Shown here one piece after another: positions 37,927-47,800 of a stretch of DNA of 64,000 nucleotides. The notes under the pieces were generated by a model. That model was not told where the DNA came from. It saw only the letters and a list, made by a program, of their open reading frames with translations, and did no database searches. The DNA lies in NCBI GenBank assembly GCA_963748485.1, contig CAVVJF010000009.1:1240001-1304000 (forward strand), in the 5' to 3' direction. Position 1 is the first letter of the stretch. Every line of letters begins with the position of its first letter. Origin of the DNA: DASRWT01 sp963748485 (GTDB lineage Bacteria > Methylomirabilota > Methylomirabilia > Rokubacteriales > CSP1-6). Made by a program: the position numbers and the translations under genes.

Positions 37927-39464
37927 GCCTCGCCGAGCGGCTGGCCGGCGTCTGCGACATCCTCATCGCCATCTCGGGCTCGCCCCTGCCCACCCACGTG
38001 TTCCAGTCGCTGGCCGAGAACGCGGCCAGCGTCGTGCCATGCGACTACCTGGCGATCTGCCTGCAGGATTCGGAGGAGGCGGGCTACCTCGTGCATCCCC
38101 TCGCCGATCTGGGCGCGCCGGAGCCGTCGGCCCGGCGCTACTCGGCGGGCGCGCGCCTACCCGGGCGCGCCATCGCCGCGGGCCGGCCGCTGCTGGTGGA
38201 GGACCTCGCGGCACCGCCCGAGGGCGCGGGCGCGCTGGAAGCGGGCTGGGCCGCCGCCGGGCTCCGCGCCGCCCTCGTCGCTCCCCTGCGACGCGGCGGC
38301 GAGCTCCCCGGCGCTCTCGTCTTCGCCGCGCGCGCTCCCGGCATCTACGGTCCGGACGACGCGCGCGTCGCCGGCTTTCTCGCCGCCGGCATCGCCGCCG
38401 CGCTCGGAACCTCGCGGGCGTACCAGGGGCTGGCCGACGAGCACAGCACGCTTGGAGCGGTGGTGGGCAGCATGCAGGACGCCGTCGTCGTGGTGAGCGC
38501 GGACGGCCTCGTGCTCATGGCCAACCCCGCCGTCCACGCCATGCTCGGCCTCGACTCCCAGGTGATCACCGGCACCCTGCTCGTCGAGGGCATTCCGGAG
38601 GGCGAGCTGCGCGATCTCCTCGCCGCGGGCACGCCGGGAGTGGTCGAGCTTCCCCTGCCCGATGGCCGTACCGCGCAGGCGAGCGTGGTGCCGGTGCGCA
38701 CGCCCTACGGCGAGCCGGTCGGCGTGGCCGCCATTCTCCGCGACGTCTCGCACTTCAAGGAGCTCGAGCAGATGAAGAACACCTTCGTCAGCACGGTCTC
38801 CCACGACCTCAAGAACCCCCTCGCCGGCATCACGCTCACCGCCCGAGCTGATGCAACGGGCGGGCGCCGGCAATCCCCGCTATGCCGAGCACTGCTCGAT
38901 GATCGTGAAGGTGGCCAAGAGCATGAGTGAGCTGATCGGCGACCTGCTCGACCTCGGCCGCATCGAGTCCGGCCTGGAGGCCCCGCGCGAGCCCGTGGAC
39001 CTGGTCGCCCTCGCACGCGAGACGCTGGCGGCGCTGGGGCCGCAGGCCGAGGCCAAGGGAATCGCGCTCTCCGCGGATCTGCTCGAGCGCGCCGTGGTCA
39101 GCGCGAGCCCGGGGCGGATGCGGCAGGTGCTGCTTAACCTCGCGGGCAACGCGGTGAAGTACACGGGCCCCGGGGGGCAGGTGCGCGTGACGATCTCCGA
39201 GGAGGGCGCAACGACAGGTGCCCCCGGCGCGGGACTTCGCGTCGCTATCACCGACACGGGGTTCGGTATTCCCGCCACTGCGCTCCCCTACGTGTTCGAC
39301 AAGTTCTACCGGGTGACGAGCAAGGCCACGCGCGACATCGAAGGCACCGGCCTCGGCCTGGCCATCACCAAGAGTCTCGTCGAGGCCTACGGGGGCCGGG
39401 TCTGGGTGGAAAGTCAGGAGGGCCCGGCAGCACGTTCGCGTTCGTGCTTCCTGCCGCGACCTGA
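37923..39464 (+). pseudogene. Hybrid-free sensor histidine kinase (GAF-PAS-HisKA-HATPase) with two compensating frameshifts
   Basis: A soluble sensor kinase: GAF domain (about residues 15-160), PAS (about 175-285), HisKA with VSHDLKNPLAGITLTA (the phosphorylated His), then HATPase with NLAGNAVKYTGPGG (N box), ITDTGFGIP (G1), VFDKFYRVTSKA (F box) and GTGLGLAITKS (G2). The first frame ends wrongly after ITLTA: one extra base in the CCC at 38842-38844 shifts the rest into another frame, where ELMQRAGAGNPRY continues. Near 39427 one base seems missing; restoring it gives STFAFVLPAAT and the stop at 39464. Without the second shift the kinase would run into the following gene. All motifs are intact, so either both shifts are assembly errors or the decay is recent. 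No response regulator is adjacent. Confidence 0.8.
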
Positions 39465-39513
39465 TTTCACTCGCCGCCTCGGGCGGGGTCCTACTGGGCA
39501 GGAGGGACTGCTC

Positions 39514-40062
39514 ATGACCGCCATACAGACTGGAACTAAAGGCGACCTTCACGACGTGTTGGCCGCGTCGGGCCGCGCGCGCGAGATTCCCGAGTCGGCC
39601 GACGTGTACGGGTGGCTGGTAGGACGCTGGGCGCTACAGGTCGTTCGCTACGCCGGCATCGACGTGAGCGCCGGCGGGCTCGAGGGCGAGGTGCACTTCG
39701 GCTGGGTGCTCGAAGGGCGCGCAGTGCAGGACGTCTGGATCATGCCGCCGCGCCCCGAGCGCGTGGGTGATCCGGACCGCGGCATGAACATGTTCGGGAC
39801 GACGCTGCGCGTGTGGGACCCGACCATACAGGGATGGCGCATCACGTGGATCAATCCGGTCAACGGCCACCGCGAGGAGCAGGTCGGCCGGCGGGTCGGC
39901 GCGGACATCGTGCAGATCGGCGCCCGCGCCAACGGCGTCCCCACCCGCTGGCGCTTCACCGAGATCACGCCCGACTCGTTCCGCTGGATCGGGGATGCGC
40001 TCGACCGCGACGGCGTGACGTGGACGCGCGAGGGCGAGTTCGTCGCCAGGCGGCTGGGCTAG
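39514..40062 (+). CDS. Protein of unknown function
   Basis: 182 residues, start chosen at ATG with GGAGG nine bases upstream, giving MTAIQTGTKGDLHDVLAASGRA. A beta-rich core with YGWLVGRWALQVVRYAG, GEVHFGWVLEGRAVQDVWIMPP and regularly spaced strands (WRITWINPVNGHREEQVGRR, PTRWRFTEITPDSFRWIG) suggests a lipocalin- or barrel-like fold that may hold a small ligand. No signal peptide. I do not recognise the family with confidence. It is convergent with rsmA, 14 bases away. Confidence 0.7.
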   Translation: MTAIQTGTKGDLHDVLAASGRAREIPESADVYGWLVGRWALQVVRYAGIDVSAGGLEGEVHFGWVLEGRAVQDVWIMPPRPERVGDPDRGMNMFGTTLRVWDPTIQGWRITWINPVNGHREEQVGRRVGADIVQIGARANGVPTRWRFTEITPDSFRWIGDALDRDGVTWTREGEFVARRLG

Positions 40063-40075
40063 GCGGCGGCGTTGA

Positions 40076-40966
40076 TCAGCCGGTGAATTGATCGGCGGCG
40101 CGCGCGAACTCCGCGAGCGACAGCGTCTCGGCGCGACGCCCGGCGTCGATGCCGGCAGCGGCGAGGAGGGCGCGGGCGCGCTCTCCCGGGATGCCGAGGC
40201 CGGCGGCCAGCGCGTTGGCGAGGCTCTTGCGCCGCTGGGAGAAGGCGGCGCGCACCAGCGAGCGGAACCGGCGCGCGTCGGTGATGGGCACCGGCGGCCG
40301 CGCCAGCGCGCGGAGGTGCAGCACCGCGGAGTCCACCAGGGGCGGCGGGCGGAAGGCCTCCGGCGGCACCGTGAAGGCAAGCCGCACCTCGGCGGCGCAT
40401 TGGGTCAGCACGGAGAGGCTGCCGTACGTTCGATCGCCGGGCGGCGCGGCGACCCGCTCGGCGACCTCCTTCTGGAGCATCAGCGCCATCTCGGTGAGCG
40501 TCGCCGCCGCCAGCGTCGGGGCGGCCTCGGCCAGCGCCATCAGGATGGGCTTGCCCACGCTGTAGGGCAGGTTGCCCACGATCACGATGCGGCCCTGCCC
40601 GTCCCCGCGGAGCGCGGCCAGCCCGGTCCAGTCGAAGGCGAGCGCATCCGCGCGGCGAATCTCCACGGTGGAAGCCGGGCCCAGGCGCGCCGCGAGGCGC
40701 GCGGCCAGCGCGGCATCGATCTCCAGGGCGATCAATCGACCGGCCGTGGCGGCGAGCCGGCCGGTGAGCGCGCCCTCGCCGGGGCCGATCTCCACCACAA
40801 GGTCCGCCGCGGTCGGCCGCACCAGCCCGACGATCCGCTCCACGACGTGGTCATCCCGAAGGAAGTGCTGACCGAGCGCGCGGCGCTTGCCGCCGCTGGG
40901 CCGCCCCGAACCTCCGAACCGGACGATGGGCCGCACGGTAGCCCGCGCGTTCCGCCGCGGGCTCAT
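40076..40966 (-). CDS. rsmA: 16S rRNA (adenine1518/1519-N6) dimethyltransferase
   Basis: 296 residues. KRRALGQHFLRDDHVVERIV (motif at the SAM site), VVEIGPGEGALTGRL (motif I), VIVGNLPYSVGKPIL (the NLPY catalytic motif) and RAAFSQRRKSLANAL at the C-terminus identify KsgA/RsmA, which dimethylates two adenines in 16S rRNA helix 45 during late 30S assembly. A basic 25-residue N-terminal extension precedes the usual start. The ATG overlaps the coaE stop (ATGA). Confidence 0.94.
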   Translation of the reverse strand: MSPRRNARATVRPIVRFGGSGRPSGGKRRALGQHFLRDDHVVERIVGLVRPTAADLVVEIGPGEGALTGRLAATAGRLIALEIDAALAARLAARLGPASTVEIRRADALAFDWTGLAALRGDGQGRIVIVGNLPYSVGKPILMALAEAAPTLAAATLTEMALMLQKEVAERVAAPPGDRTYGSLSVLTQCAAEVRLAFTVPPEAFRPPPLVDSAVLHLRALARPPVPITDARRFRSLVRAAFSQRRKSLANALAAGLGIPGERARALLAAAGIDAGRRAETLSLAEFARAADQFTG

Positions 40967-41601
40967 GCCTGGCTCCGCGACCGGGCGGCCAGGTCGGCGA
41001 GGAGCGCCTGGTGCACCGCCCGCACCTGCCGTTCGGTGTCCGCGCGGGTGCCGGAGTTGTCGACGACGTAGTCGGCCAGCTTGGCCTTCTCGGCCACCGG
41101 CATCTGGCTGGCGATACGGGCGCGGGCGTCCGCCTCGGAGCAGATGTCGCGCGCGATGAGGCGCTCGACCTGCACGGCGGGCTCGGCGAATACCACCACC
41201 ATCTTCTCCATCAGCCGGGCGCCGCCCGTCTCGTAGAGCAGGGCGGCGTCCCAGAAGACGATGCCGGCGAACGCCTCCTCCTCGTAGACGCGCAGGATGC
41301 GGTCCCAGCGGGTGCGAATGGCGGGGTGCGTGATGGCTTCCAGGCGCTTGCGCCGCTCGGCGTCCGCGAAGACGATGGCCCCGAGGCGCTTGCGGTCGAG
41401 ATAGCCGTCGGGCTGCAGCACCTCCGCGCCGAACTCGGCCACGACGGCGGCATGGGCGGGCTGCCCGGGCGCCACCACGTCGCGCGCGAGCTGATCGGCA
41501 TCGGTGACCCGGCAGCCGAGATGGGAAAGCATCGCGCTCACCGTGCTCTTGCCGGTTGCGATGCCGCCGGTGAGGCCGGCGAGGAGAAAGGCCCGCGTCA
41601 C
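40963..41601 (-). CDS. coaE: Dephospho-CoA kinase
   Basis: 212 residues. P-loop GLTGGIATGKSTVSAML, DADQLARDVV, THPAIRTRWDRIL and the C-terminal arginine-rich lid fit CoaE, which performs the last step of coenzyme A synthesis by phosphorylating the 3'-hydroxyl of dephospho-CoA. GTG start two bases after the polA stop; its own stop overlaps rsmA. The polA-coaE order is common in bacteria. Confidence 0.94.
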   Translation of the reverse strand: MTRAFLLAGLTGGIATGKSTVSAMLSHLGCRVTDADQLARDVVAPGQPAHAAVVAEFGAEVLQPDGYLDRKRLGAIVFADAERRKRLEAITHPAIRTRWDRILRVYEEEAFAGIVFWDAALLYETGGARLMEKMVVVFAEPAVQVERLIARDICSEADARARIASQMPVAEKAKLADYVVDNSGTRADTERQVRAVHQALLADLAARSRSQA

Positions 41602-41603
41602 CG

Positions 41604-44186
41604 TCAGACCTGCGCCCAGTCGGCGCCGGCCTTGACGTCCACCTTGAGCGGCACGTCCAGCGTCATCGCGCCCTCCATGACTTCGGTGGCGAGCGCCTTC
41701 AGGCGCGCCTCCTCGCCGGGCGGCGCCTCGAACAGCAGCTCGTCGTGCACCTGCAAGAGCATGCGGCTTTCCAGGCGGGCCTCCGCGAGGGCGGCGGCCA
41801 TGCGGATCATGGCGATCTTGATCATATCGGCGGCAGTGCCCTGGATGGGGGCGTTGGTGGCCATGCGCTCGGCAAAACCGCGCAGGTTCGGATTACCGCT
41901 GCGCAGCTCGGGCAAGTAGCGCCGCCGGCCCCGCAGCGTCTCCACGTAGCCGCGCTCGCGGCCCTCCTTCACGGTGCGGTCGAGCCACGCCCGCACCTTC
42001 GGATGACGCGCGAAGAACCGGTCGAGGTACTGCTGCGCCTCCTTGGAGGTGATGCGGAGGCCGCGCGCGAGCCCGAACGCGGTGACGCCGTAGATCACGG
42101 AGAAGTTCGTGGTCTTGGCGATGTCGCGCTGGGCGTCCGTCACCTGGTCGAGGGGCACGCCGAACACCTCGGCGGCCGTGCGCCGGTGGATGTCCTCGCC
42201 GCGCCGGAACGCCTCCACCAGGCTTTCCTCGCCGCACACGTGGGCGAGGATGCGCAGCTCCACCTGCGAGTAGTCGGCGGCGACGAGGCGCCAGCCCGGC
42301 TCGGGCACGAAGGCGGCGCGGATGCGCCGGCCCAGCTCGGTGCGCACGGGTATGTTCTGGGTGTTTGGATTTGACGAGCTGAGTCTCCCCGTCGCCGCCC
42401 CCATCTGGTTGAACGAGGTGTGAATGCGCCCGGTGGCGGGGTTGATCATCCCCGGCAAAGTATCGGCATAGGTCGACTTGAGCTTGGACAGCACCCGCTG
42501 GTCGACCAGCTTCGCGGGGAGCGAGTGTCCGATCGCGAGCTGCTCCAGCACGTCGGCGTCGGTGGAGTAGCCGGTCTTGGTCTTCTTCAGCGGCGTCAGG
42601 CCCAGTTTCTCGAAGAGAATAGCGGCGAGCTGCTTCGGCGAGCCGAGGTTGAATTCCTCGCCGGCCAGCGAGTAGATCTCGCGCGTGAGGGTCTCGAGGC
42701 TGCGGTCGAGCTCCTTCGAGAACTCGGCGAGACGATTCGAGTCGGCGTGGATGCCGTGCCGCTCCATGACCGCGAGCACGGGCACGAGCGGGCGCTCGAT
42801 CTCGTCATATACCGGGCGCACCTTCGCCTCGCGCAGCTCGCGCTCCTCCTGCTCCCACAGCGACCACACCAGCCGCGCGCGCCCTCCCGGGTGGGCTCCC
42901 CCCGCCCCTTCGCCGAGATGCTCGTTGGCGACCTCCTCCATCTTGTAGTTCGAGCGCGCCGGATTGAGGAGGAAGGCGGCGAGCGCGGTGTCGTCGATCT
43001 CCGGCACGGCGCCGCCACGGGCGAGGATCCATTCCACGAGGTGCTTGATGTCGTGGCCGATGAGCCGGCGGCCTCCGAGGACGGCCCTCCCCTCACCCTG
43101 CCCTCTCCCCTCAGGGGAGAGGGTGAGAAGCTCCGACGGGACCTGGATGTCGCCGGCGGCGGGATGATGCAGCCCCACGCGCGTCACGACGAGATCGGGT
43201 GGCCCGCCCTCCTCTATCCAGTCCACGGCGAGCGGCTCGCCCTCTGGAACCTTGGCGAGAAAGGTCGCCAGCGCCTCGGCGTCCGCGAGCGGCGTCTCGT
43301 CCTCGACGGCGGCCGCAGCTCCCGGCGCGTCCGGCAGCTGGCGCAGCAGGTTGCGCAGCTCGAGCTCGGTCCAGACCGCGCGCAGCCGCTCCCAGTCGGG
43401 CTCGGCCCGCCGGAGGGCTTCGAGGTCGTCGGGCAGCGGCACGCGCGTGCTCACGGTGGCGAGCTCGCGCGAGAGCAGCGCCTGCTTGCGGTTGGCGGCG
43501 AGGGTCTCGCGCAGCTTCCCCGGCACCAGCGAGAGATGCTGGTACAGGCCGTCGACCGAGCCGAACTGGCCGATGAGCTTCACCGCCGTCTTCTGCCCCA
43601 CACCCGGCACGCCGGGGATGTTGTCGATCGAGTCGCCCATGAGGGCGAGGAGGTCCGGGATCTGTTCGGGACCCACACCCCACTTCTCGCGCACTTTCTC
43701 GGCGTCATAGACGATCTGCTCGCCGGCCCGCGCTCCCGGCGCCAGCACGGTGACCCGCGGCCCCACCAGCTGCAACATGTCCTTGTCCTGCGTCACCAGG
43801 ACCACGTCGAGGTCGTGGGCGCGCGCGCGGTCCACCACGGTGCCGAGGACGTCGTCGGCCTCGAAGCCCGGCACCTCCAGGACGGGGATCCGCAGGGCCT
43901 CCAGCACCTGCATCACGAGGGGGATCTGGCGCTTGAGGTCGTCGGGCGTAGCCGCGCGCGTCTCCTTGTAGGCGGCGAACTTCTCGTCGCGGAAGGTCGG
44001 GCCGGGCGGGTCCCAGGCTACTGCGAAATAGTCGGGGCTTTCGTCCCGGAGCAGCTTCCACAGCATCGTGGACATGCCCAGCACGGTGTTGACGGGCACG
44101 CCGCGCGAGGTGGAGAGGTACGGCAGCGCGTGATACGCGCGGAAAAGATAACCGGGCCCGTCGAGGACGAAGAGGCGCGCGGGCAT
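41604..44186 (-). CDS. polA: DNA polymerase I with degenerate proofreading domain
   Basis: 860 residues. N-terminal 5'-3' exonuclease (LFVLDGPGYLFRAYHAL, FEADDVLGT, TQDKDMLQLV, GDSIDNIPGVPGVGQKTA), a middle 3'-5' exonuclease-fold domain and a polymerase with motif A DYSQVELRILAH, motif B RDIAKTTNFSVIYGVTAFG and motif C QVHDELLFE. The middle domain lacks the metal ligands: where E. coli has DTET and N-x-K-x-D it has DWIEE and GHDIKHL, and the YxxxD region is replaced. Proofreading is therefore probably absent, as in Taq polymerase. A palindromic repeat (copy 3) adds about 14 residues (TLSPEGRGQGEGRAV) inside that dead domain. Confidence 0.95.
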   Translation of the reverse strand: MPARLFVLDGPGYLFRAYHALPYLSTSRGVPVNTVLGMSTMLWKLLRDESPDYFAVAWDPPGPTFRDEKFAAYKETRAATPDDLKRQIPLVMQVLEALRIPVLEVPGFEADDVLGTVVDRARAHDLDVVLVTQDKDMLQLVGPRVTVLAPGARAGEQIVYDAEKVREKWGVGPEQIPDLLALMGDSIDNIPGVPGVGQKTAVKLIGQFGSVDGLYQHLSLVPGKLRETLAANRKQALLSRELATVSTRVPLPDDLEALRRAEPDWERLRAVWTELELRNLLRQLPDAPGAAAAVEDETPLADAEALATFLAKVPEGEPLAVDWIEEGGPPDLVVTRVGLHHPAAGDIQVPSELLTLSPEGRGQGEGRAVLGGRRLIGHDIKHLVEWILARGGAVPEIDDTALAAFLLNPARSNYKMEEVANEHLGEGAGGAHPGGRARLVWSLWEQEERELREAKVRPVYDEIERPLVPVLAVMERHGIHADSNRLAEFSKELDRSLETLTREIYSLAGEEFNLGSPKQLAAILFEKLGLTPLKKTKTGYSTDADVLEQLAIGHSLPAKLVDQRVLSKLKSTYADTLPGMINPATGRIHTSFNQMGAATGRLSSSNPNTQNIPVRTELGRRIRAAFVPEPGWRLVAADYSQVELRILAHVCGEESLVEAFRRGEDIHRRTAAEVFGVPLDQVTDAQRDIAKTTNFSVIYGVTAFGLARGLRITSKEAQQYLDRFFARHPKVRAWLDRTVKEGRERGYVETLRGRRRYLPELRSGNPNLRGFAERMATNAPIQGTAADMIKIAMIRMAAALAEARLESRMLLQVHDELLFEAPPGEEARLKALATEVMEGAMTLDVPLKVDVKAGADWAQV
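43089..43127. repeat. Palindromic repeat, copy 3 (inside polA)
   Basis: Left arm of 22 bp (CCCCTCACCC...CTCTCCCC) and a shortened right arm (GGGGAGAGGGTGAG) around TCA. On the polA strand it is translated as TLSPEGRGQGEGRA in the exonuclease-fold domain, in a different frame from copies 1 and 2. Confidence 0.82.
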
Positions 44187-44210
44187 CGCGACGGCGGCGG
44201 GGCCGGCCCC

Positions 44211-44783
44211 CTACTTCCGGAAGGCCGACTCGAGCTGCTGGATCATGTCCGCTTCGGCGGCGGACACCTTGCCCACGCCGAGGACGCCGCCGCTCGCGCT
44301 CGCGATGGCCTTGGCGCGCTCGATGAGGCCGTCGCGCAGGGCGCCCGCCTGCTCCGCCGTCATGTGCTCGCGAAGCCCCCGCACCATCTGAGTCCACGCC
44401 GAGAGCAGCTTCGGCTCGGGCCGGCGCTCGAGCCAGCTCTCGAGGAGGGCGTGGTCGGTGGAGCCGGGGGCGATGCCGGACTTCTCGGCGCGTTCGAGAA
44501 CCAGGCTCCGCTCGCGCGCGTCGATCGAACCGTCGGCCCAGGCCACCTCGGCCAGCGGCACCAGGGCGAGCGCGGCGACCGTCTCGGGCCGGATGCCCAG
44601 CTCCATCAGCTTGTCCAGAATCGCCTCGTTCTTGATCCCCGAGGCCTTGGCGAGCGCCTCGCGCGAGGTCGACTTGTCGCGGAGCTCGCGCAGACGCTCG
44701 GTGAGACGCTGGTCCTCCTTGCGGAAGAACTCGTCCTCGAGCGAGCGGCCGCGGTCGCCGAGGATCTGCGGATTCTCAGCCAT
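44211..44783 (-). CDS. TerB-like tellurite-resistance-family protein
   Basis: 190 residues, start ATG with GGGAGGA seven bases upstream. An N-terminal charged helical segment (LEDEFFRKEDQRLTERLRELRDKSTSREALAKASGI) is followed by a TerB-type domain: VPLAEVAWADGSIDARERSLVLERAEKSGI has the acidic D-G-x-I-x-x-x-E metal-binding loop. TerB-family proteins are found in many stress contexts and their biochemical role is unclear. The gene is 24 bases upstream of polA, and 104 bases separate it from glnE. Confidence 0.75.
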   Translation of the reverse strand: MAENPQILGDRGRSLEDEFFRKEDQRLTERLRELRDKSTSREALAKASGIKNEAILDKLMELGIRPETVAALALVPLAEVAWADGSIDARERSLVLERAEKSGIAPGSTDHALLESWLERRPEPKLLSAWTQMVRGLREHMTAEQAGALRDGLIERAKAIASASGGVLGVGKVSAAEADMIQQLESAFRK

Positions 44784-44887
44784 GAATATCCTCCCGGGTT
44801 GGGCTGTAGGCGATGCGAAGGCCATCATACCAGCGCGGCGCAGCCGCCGGGCGGCAACGAAGCCCATGGCCCCGTATCGCCACCCGG

Positions 44888-47800
44888 CTAGGCGGGGACG
44901 ACACGGTTCCACAAGGCGCGGACCCACGCGGTGCGACGGCGGTAGTCCTCGAAGAACTCCTTCCGCGACGGGTATTCCAGGCTGCGGGCGACGCGCGAGA
45001 CGAAGGGACCGGCCAGCTCCAGGGTGTCGCCGGGCCGGGCGCCGAAGAGACGCAGGCTGCCGGAGACGCGGCGGAGAAAGCGATACTGCTGATCGAGCGT
45101 GGCGGCGTCCTCGGCGGAGAGCAGGCCGGCCGCCCCGATGGCGCGCAGCGCCTGCAGAGTGTTCGGGCGGCGAAGCCCGGGGTGGCCGCGGCCGTGTACA
45201 AGCTGGAGCGCCTGGGTGATGAATTCCACGTCCACCAGCCCACCTCGGCCGAACTTCACGTGAAAGAGCCCGGACGTCTCCTTGCCCAGCTCCTTTTCCA
45301 TCCGCTCGCGCAGCAGGCGCATCTCCTTGAGGTCGGCCGGCGCCGCCTCCGCGCCGTAGAGAAGATCGGTAATCAAACGGCGCACCCGTCGACCCACGGC
45401 GGCGTTGCCCGCCACCAGGCGGGCTCGCGTGAGGGTCTGGCGCTCCCAGGGATCGGCCCACTCGCGGTAGTACTGGGTCATCGACGCGACGCTGGCCGCG
45501 AAGCCGCTCCCCTTCGAGCCGGGGCGCAGCCGCAGGTCCACGGGAAAGACGGTGCCCGCGGGGGTGATGTCGCCCAGCAGCGCCTGGAGCAGCTCGACCG
45601 CCCCGTGATAGAAGACGGCGGCCTCCACGGGCGCGGGACCGTCCGTCGCCCCGTCGGCATCGAAGATCACGAAGAGGTCGAGGTCGGAGCCGGTGGAGAG
45701 CTCGCGGCCCCCGAGCTTGCCCACCCCCACGATCACCGCGTCGAGGAAGCCGCCGCCCGCGTCGCGCGGCGCGCCGTGGCGCTCGGCCATCGCGCTCACC
45801 GCCATGAGCCAGGCCACCGCCAGGGCGGCCTCGGCGAGCGCGGTGAGCTCGCCGGAGAAGCGCTCGGCGTCGGTCACGCCGAGCAGCATGCGCCACGTCG
45901 CCCGGAGCTCCTCGGCCTGCTTGAGCCGCCGCAGCAGGTCCTTCCGCTCGGGCGCGCTCAGTCCGGGCCCGAGCACGGGCGCGAGAGCGGCGCGGAATTC
46001 GGCCTCGGTCTTCTGGGCGGTGAACGTGGCCGGGTCGGCCAGGCTGCCCAGGAGCTCGGGCTGAGCGAGCAGCATCTGGCTCACGAGCTCGCCACGCGCG
46101 CACAGGCGCACGAGGTTGGCCAGCAGCCGCGGCGCCTCCGCGAGCAGCTCGAGCCAGGCCGTCCGCGGGCCCGCCGCCGCCACGAAGCGCTCGAACTGGT
46201 TCAGCGCCTCGTCGGGATCCGGGCTCTGCCAGAGGGCGTCGAGGAGCACGGGGAGCATCCGCGCGAGGGCCTGGGACGCGCGGACGGGATAGGGCAGGAG
46301 CGGCCGGCCCTCCAGGATCAGCCGCAAGTTCTGGCGGGCCCGGTCGGGATCCACGAAGCCCGTCGCCTTGAGCGCGGTGAACGTCGGAATGCGCGGGGCG
46401 GCCGCGCGCGGGGCGGGCCGCGCGTCGAAGAAGTCGCGGAACGCGGCGTGCACCGCGTCCGTGACACGCCGGTACTCGGCGAGGAAGCGGCGGCGGGCAC
46501 CGTCGGGCGGCAGCGCGACGCCCATGCGCCGGGCAAGGAGGCCAAGGGCCCGCGGCTCCTCCGGGAGGGTGTGGGTCTGAAACTCGTGGAGGATCTGCAG
46601 GCGGTGCTCGACAGTGCGGAGGTAGACGAGGGCATCGCCAAGGGCGCGGCCGAGCGCGGGCGCCAGATAGCCGCGCTCGGTGAGGCGGAAGAGGGCGCGC
46701 AGCGAGTTGCCGCCGCGCAGCCACGGGTCGTCGCCCGCGTAGAGCAGCTGCAGCGCCTGGACGAGGAACTCCACCTCGCGGATCCCGCCGCGGCCGAGCT
46801 TCACGTTACGCCGCTCGCGGCCCTTGGCCCGCTGGGCGCGGTCGATCTCCTGCTTCATCCGCCGGACCTCGTCCACGATGCCGGCGTCGAGCCCAGGCCG
46901 GAATACGAAGGGGCGCGTAAGTTCGAAGAACCGCGCCGCAACCGCCGCGTTGCCCGCGCAGGCGCGCGCCTTGATGAGTGCCTGGCGCTCCCACAGCTCG
47001 GCGCGCTCGGTGAAGTACGCGTGGTAGCCGTCGAGCGAGAGGATGAGGGCCCCGGAGCGCCCCTCGGGACGGAGGCGCAGGTCGACGCGGAACGCGTATC
47101 CCTCGTCCGTCATCGACTCCACCGCCGCCACCACCGCCTTGGCCGCCTCCGCGAAGTAGCGCCCGTTCGGGATGGATCCCTCGCGGCCGCCTGCGGTCTC
47201 GCCGTCGTCGCCGTACACGAAGATGAGATCGATGTCGGAGGAATAGTTGAGCTCGTCGCCTCCGAGCTTGCCCATGCCGATCACGGCCAGCCCGGTGCGG
47301 CTGCCATCGGGGGCGAGGGGCGCGCCGTAGAGAGGCTCAAGCGCCTCCTCCGCCCAGCGGCAGGCGGCGGCCAAGCATGCGTCCGCGAGGCGAGACAGCT
47401 CCTCGGTGGTCACGGTGAGATCGGCGTCGCCCAGGATGTCGCGGCAGCCGATGCGGAGCAGCTGCCGGTACTTGAAGCGCCGCAGCGCGTTCCAGCGCGC
47501 TTCCCGCCGGGTGAACGGGGCGAGGCTCTGCGCCAGCTCGGCCTCCAGCTCGTCGGCCAACCACTGGCGCATGGTGCGCGGCTCGAGCAGCCAGGCGAGC
47601 AGCTGCGGGTAGCGGCGCAGGGTATCGGCGAGGAACTGGCTGGTTCCCCCGAGTCGCGCGAGCAGATGGACGGCCCCGGGGTGCGCGACGAGGGTCCGGA
47701 GAAAGACGCCGCGGTCGCCCTGGGCGGCGAGGCGCTCGAGGTTGTTGAGCGCCATGTCGGGATCGGGGGCCCCCGCCAGCTCGGCGAGGAGCCGCGCCAG

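Noticed and set aside
38851..40062. A fused histidine kinase plus unknown protein of 403 residues
   Set aside because: The fusion exists only because a base appears to be missing near 39427; the kinase has its own stop at 39464 in the corrected frame and the downstream gene has its own ribosome-binding site.
44784..46724. N-terminal extension of the TerB-like frame to over 800 residues
   Set aside because: The extension overlaps glnE in another frame and is low-complexity; a good ribosome-binding site marks the ATG at 44783.
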